Positions 6,379-7,531 of a stretch of 7,531 nucleotides of DNA are shown here, piece after piece; the first letter of the stretch is position 1; each line of letters starts with the position of its first letter. Below the pieces are notes generated by a model, which saw only the letters and a program-made list of their open reading frames with translations, did no database searches and had not been told where the DNA came from. This stretch comes from Nocardioides sp. (GTDB taxonomy: Bacteria; Actinomycetota; Actinomycetes; Propionibacteriales; Nocardioidaceae): the NCBI GenBank assembly GCA_030452025.1, contig JAKDNC010000167.1, positions 1-7,531 on the forward strand. Direction: 5' to 3'. The position numbers were made by a program, and so were the translations under genes.

Positions 6379-7380
6379 GTGCTGGGGAGTTGTGCCACCA
6401 GGGACAACTTCAACAGACGCTTCAATCCGACGTATCGGGAGAGCTTCGAATGCCCCTTGGCCCAGAACCAGACCTCCATCATCTCCTTGATGTCGCCTCC
6501 GGTGCTTGATGACTGGTCACCCACGGGGGAGATGTCTGACTACGACAGGTGGAACGTCCGCACGGACCTGACCCGTTCCTTCCTCGAGGATCTGGCGGAT
6601 CTGCAACCGGACTACGTGATCGTCGACTTCTTCGCCGACATTCACTTCGGCGTGGTCCGCCTTCCGGACGGTCGCTACGTGACGGACAACCGGTGGAAGG
6701 TCAAGCACACGGACTGGTATCAGGAGAAGACCGCGTCCGGGTCGTTCGACCGGATCACTTTGTTCGGTCATACCGAGGATTACCTCGAACTGTGGAAGGA
6801 CGCCTTCGACCGCTTCGTGGCCTTCGTCCGTCGGCGCACCCCGCGGACCCGCGTGATCGTGCATCGCGGCTACAACACCAACCTCGTGAGGATCCCGGAG
6901 CGCCCGGTGCCGATGCGTCTGCGCAAGAGGCGCCCGAACATCTCCAAGCTTGACGTGGCTCGGGCCAACAACTTGTGGGGGATCCTCGACGACTATGCGG
7001 TTGCTGTCGCGGATGCAGCGGTGATCGATCTGACTGACGAGGAGTGGACCACCTACGAGGACCACCCGTGGGGCCCCTTCTATGTCCACTTTCCCCCGGA
7101 GTACAACCACCGGTTCCTGGCCGAGCTGCACAAGATCGTGCTCGCCGACCGACTTCCCGGCTGGCTGGTGCAACGCATTGACGAGATCGAGACCCCGCGG
7201 GTGGAGCGAGCCAGGCTCGAGGCGGAGTCGGCGGAGCGACTCATCACTCACCTGCGGGGCCAGCTCCAAGCGGTGCGCACGTCGGTCGCGCCCGCCGCGA
7301 CGCTACCGCGTTCGCGGGTGCGTGGCGCGGTCAAGCGAGTCCTCTCGCGGTTGCGGCACCGCGTCACGGGGCGGCGCTGA
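6379..7380 (+). CDS. DUF6270-type GSC-motif (SGNH-like) protein, putative surface polysaccharide modification
   Basis: A 333-residue protein (counted from the GTG at 6379) recognised by its opening LGSCATRDNFNRRF, characteristic of DUF6270-like proteins found with polysaccharide genes. The GSC triad (3-5) sits where SGNH/GDSL hydrolases and GSCFA proteins carry their nucleophile. A C-terminal segment, DLTDEEWTTYEDHPWGPF (217-234) followed by His237, is placed like the catalytic Asp/His block, and DYVIVDFFADIHFG is a core strand. An esterase or acyltransferase role is plausible but unproven. After about residue 255 there is a charged helix and a basic tail (RVRGAVKRVLSRLRHRVTGRR at 313-333). 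The GTG start leaves only two residues before GSC, cutting the first beta strand; the frame stays open upstream and would supply AVVAVLGSC, so the true start may be ATC 6343, or CTG 6313 overlapping the previous stop. It lies between two sulfotransferase genes on the same strand. Confidence 0.75.
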   Translation: MLGSCATRDNFNRRFNPTYRESFECPLAQNQTSIISLMSPPVLDDWSPTGEMSDYDRWNVRTDLTRSFLEDLADLQPDYVIVDFFADIHFGVVRLPDGRYVTDNRWKVKHTDWYQEKTASGSFDRITLFGHTEDYLELWKDAFDRFVAFVRRRTPRTRVIVHRGYNTNLVRIPERPVPMRLRKRRPNISKLDVARANNLWGILDDYAVAVADAAVIDLTDEEWTTYEDHPWGPFYVHFPPEYNHRFLAELHKIVLADRLPGWLVQRIDEIETPRVERARLEAESAERLITHLRGQLQAVRTSVAPAATLPRSRVRGAVKRVLSRLRHRVTGRR

Positions 7381-7449
7381 GCGGAGGATGAGAATCGGGG
7401 GAAACGAACGTTATGCTGACCCGGCCTTGTCGTAGGAAGGGAACCGTCC
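7381..7449 (+). promoter_or_regulatory. Short intergenic region with ribosome site and a possible -10 box
   Basis: These 69 bp separate the GSC-motif gene from the next gene. AGGAAGG (7434-7440) is a good ribosome site 9 bp before the GTG at 7450. TATGCT (7412-7417) resembles a -10 box and is identical to the hexamer proposed on the minus strand at 5165-5160, but no clear -35 was found. The gap is larger than in a tight operon, so an internal promoter is possible. No terminator-like hairpin with a T-tract is present. Confidence 0.35.
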
Positions 7450-7531
7450 GTGTCTGATCTGCTGCTCCCGCCGGGCTCCCGGATGATCCACATTGGTCCC
7501 TCCAAGACGGGGTCCACGGCGATCCAGAATT
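7450..7531 (+). CDS. Second sulfotransferase-like P-loop protein, 3' end beyond the window
   Basis: Only the first 27 residues are visible, beginning MSDLLLPPGSRMIHIGPSKT. The sequence IHIGPSKTGSTAIQN is the 5'-phosphosulfate-binding loop seen at the start of many sulfotransferase-family proteins (usual form HIGPPKTGTTAIQ). The GTG at 7450 follows a good ribosome site, AGGAAGG, by 9 bp. It is on the same strand as the preceding sulfotransferase and GSC-motif genes. Its loop differs from the TGAGRSGTS form of the first sulfotransferase, so the two are different subfamilies rather than a recent duplication. The fragment is too short to exclude another P-loop family. Confidence 0.65.
   Translation, partial: MSDLLLPPGSRMIHIGPSKTGSTAIQN

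Noticed and set aside
6517..7269. Open frame of 250 codons antisense to the GSC-motif gene
   Set aside because: No recognisable domain, and the sense frame carries conserved GSC and DHPWGPF motifs.

Overview
The window comes from a high-GC genome with dense coding, frequent GTG starts and purine-rich Shine-Dalgarno sites. This fits an actinobacterium; protein style suggests Nocardioidaceae or a related group, but that is an inference and cannot be settled here. No RNA gene, insertion sequence, CRISPR array or integrase was seen.

Layout. (1) At 1-759 lies the 3' part of a periplasmic-type substrate-binding protein for a quaternary-amine/osmoprotectant ABC transporter. It is a separate functional unit. 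(2) At 799-3711 is a 970-residue polyol-phosphate polymerase of the TagF/TarL family. It has a degraded GT-A-like N-terminus, a helical linker, two similar beta-rich segments and a C-terminal CDP-glycerol glycerophosphotransferase-type domain. (3) At 3694-5103, on the opposite strand and overlapping the polymerase tail by 18 bp, is a fused cytidylyltransferase plus short-chain dehydrogenase of the Haemophilus Acs1/Bcs1 type, predicted to make CDP-ribitol. (4) A 127-bp divergent intergenic region follows, containing a 7-bp inverted repeat. (5) At 5231-6316 is a PAPS-dependent-type sulfotransferase with a basic helical tail. (6) At about 6379-7380 is a GSC-motif protein of the DUF6270 type (SGNH-like), whose start codon is unclear. 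(7) From 7450 to the window end is the start of a second sulfotransferase-like P-loop protein.

How the genes may work together. The fused enzyme would supply CDP-ribitol. The large transferase would polymerise or add the polyol phosphate on a lipid-linked or wall-linked glycan. The two sulfotransferase-like proteins and the GSC-motif protein look like modifying enzymes for the same surface glycopolymer (teichoic acid or capsule). The most interesting reading is a locus for a sulfated polyol-phosphate polymer. This is inferred from gene neighbourhood and motifs only; nothing in the DNA proves that the sulfotransferases act on that polymer.
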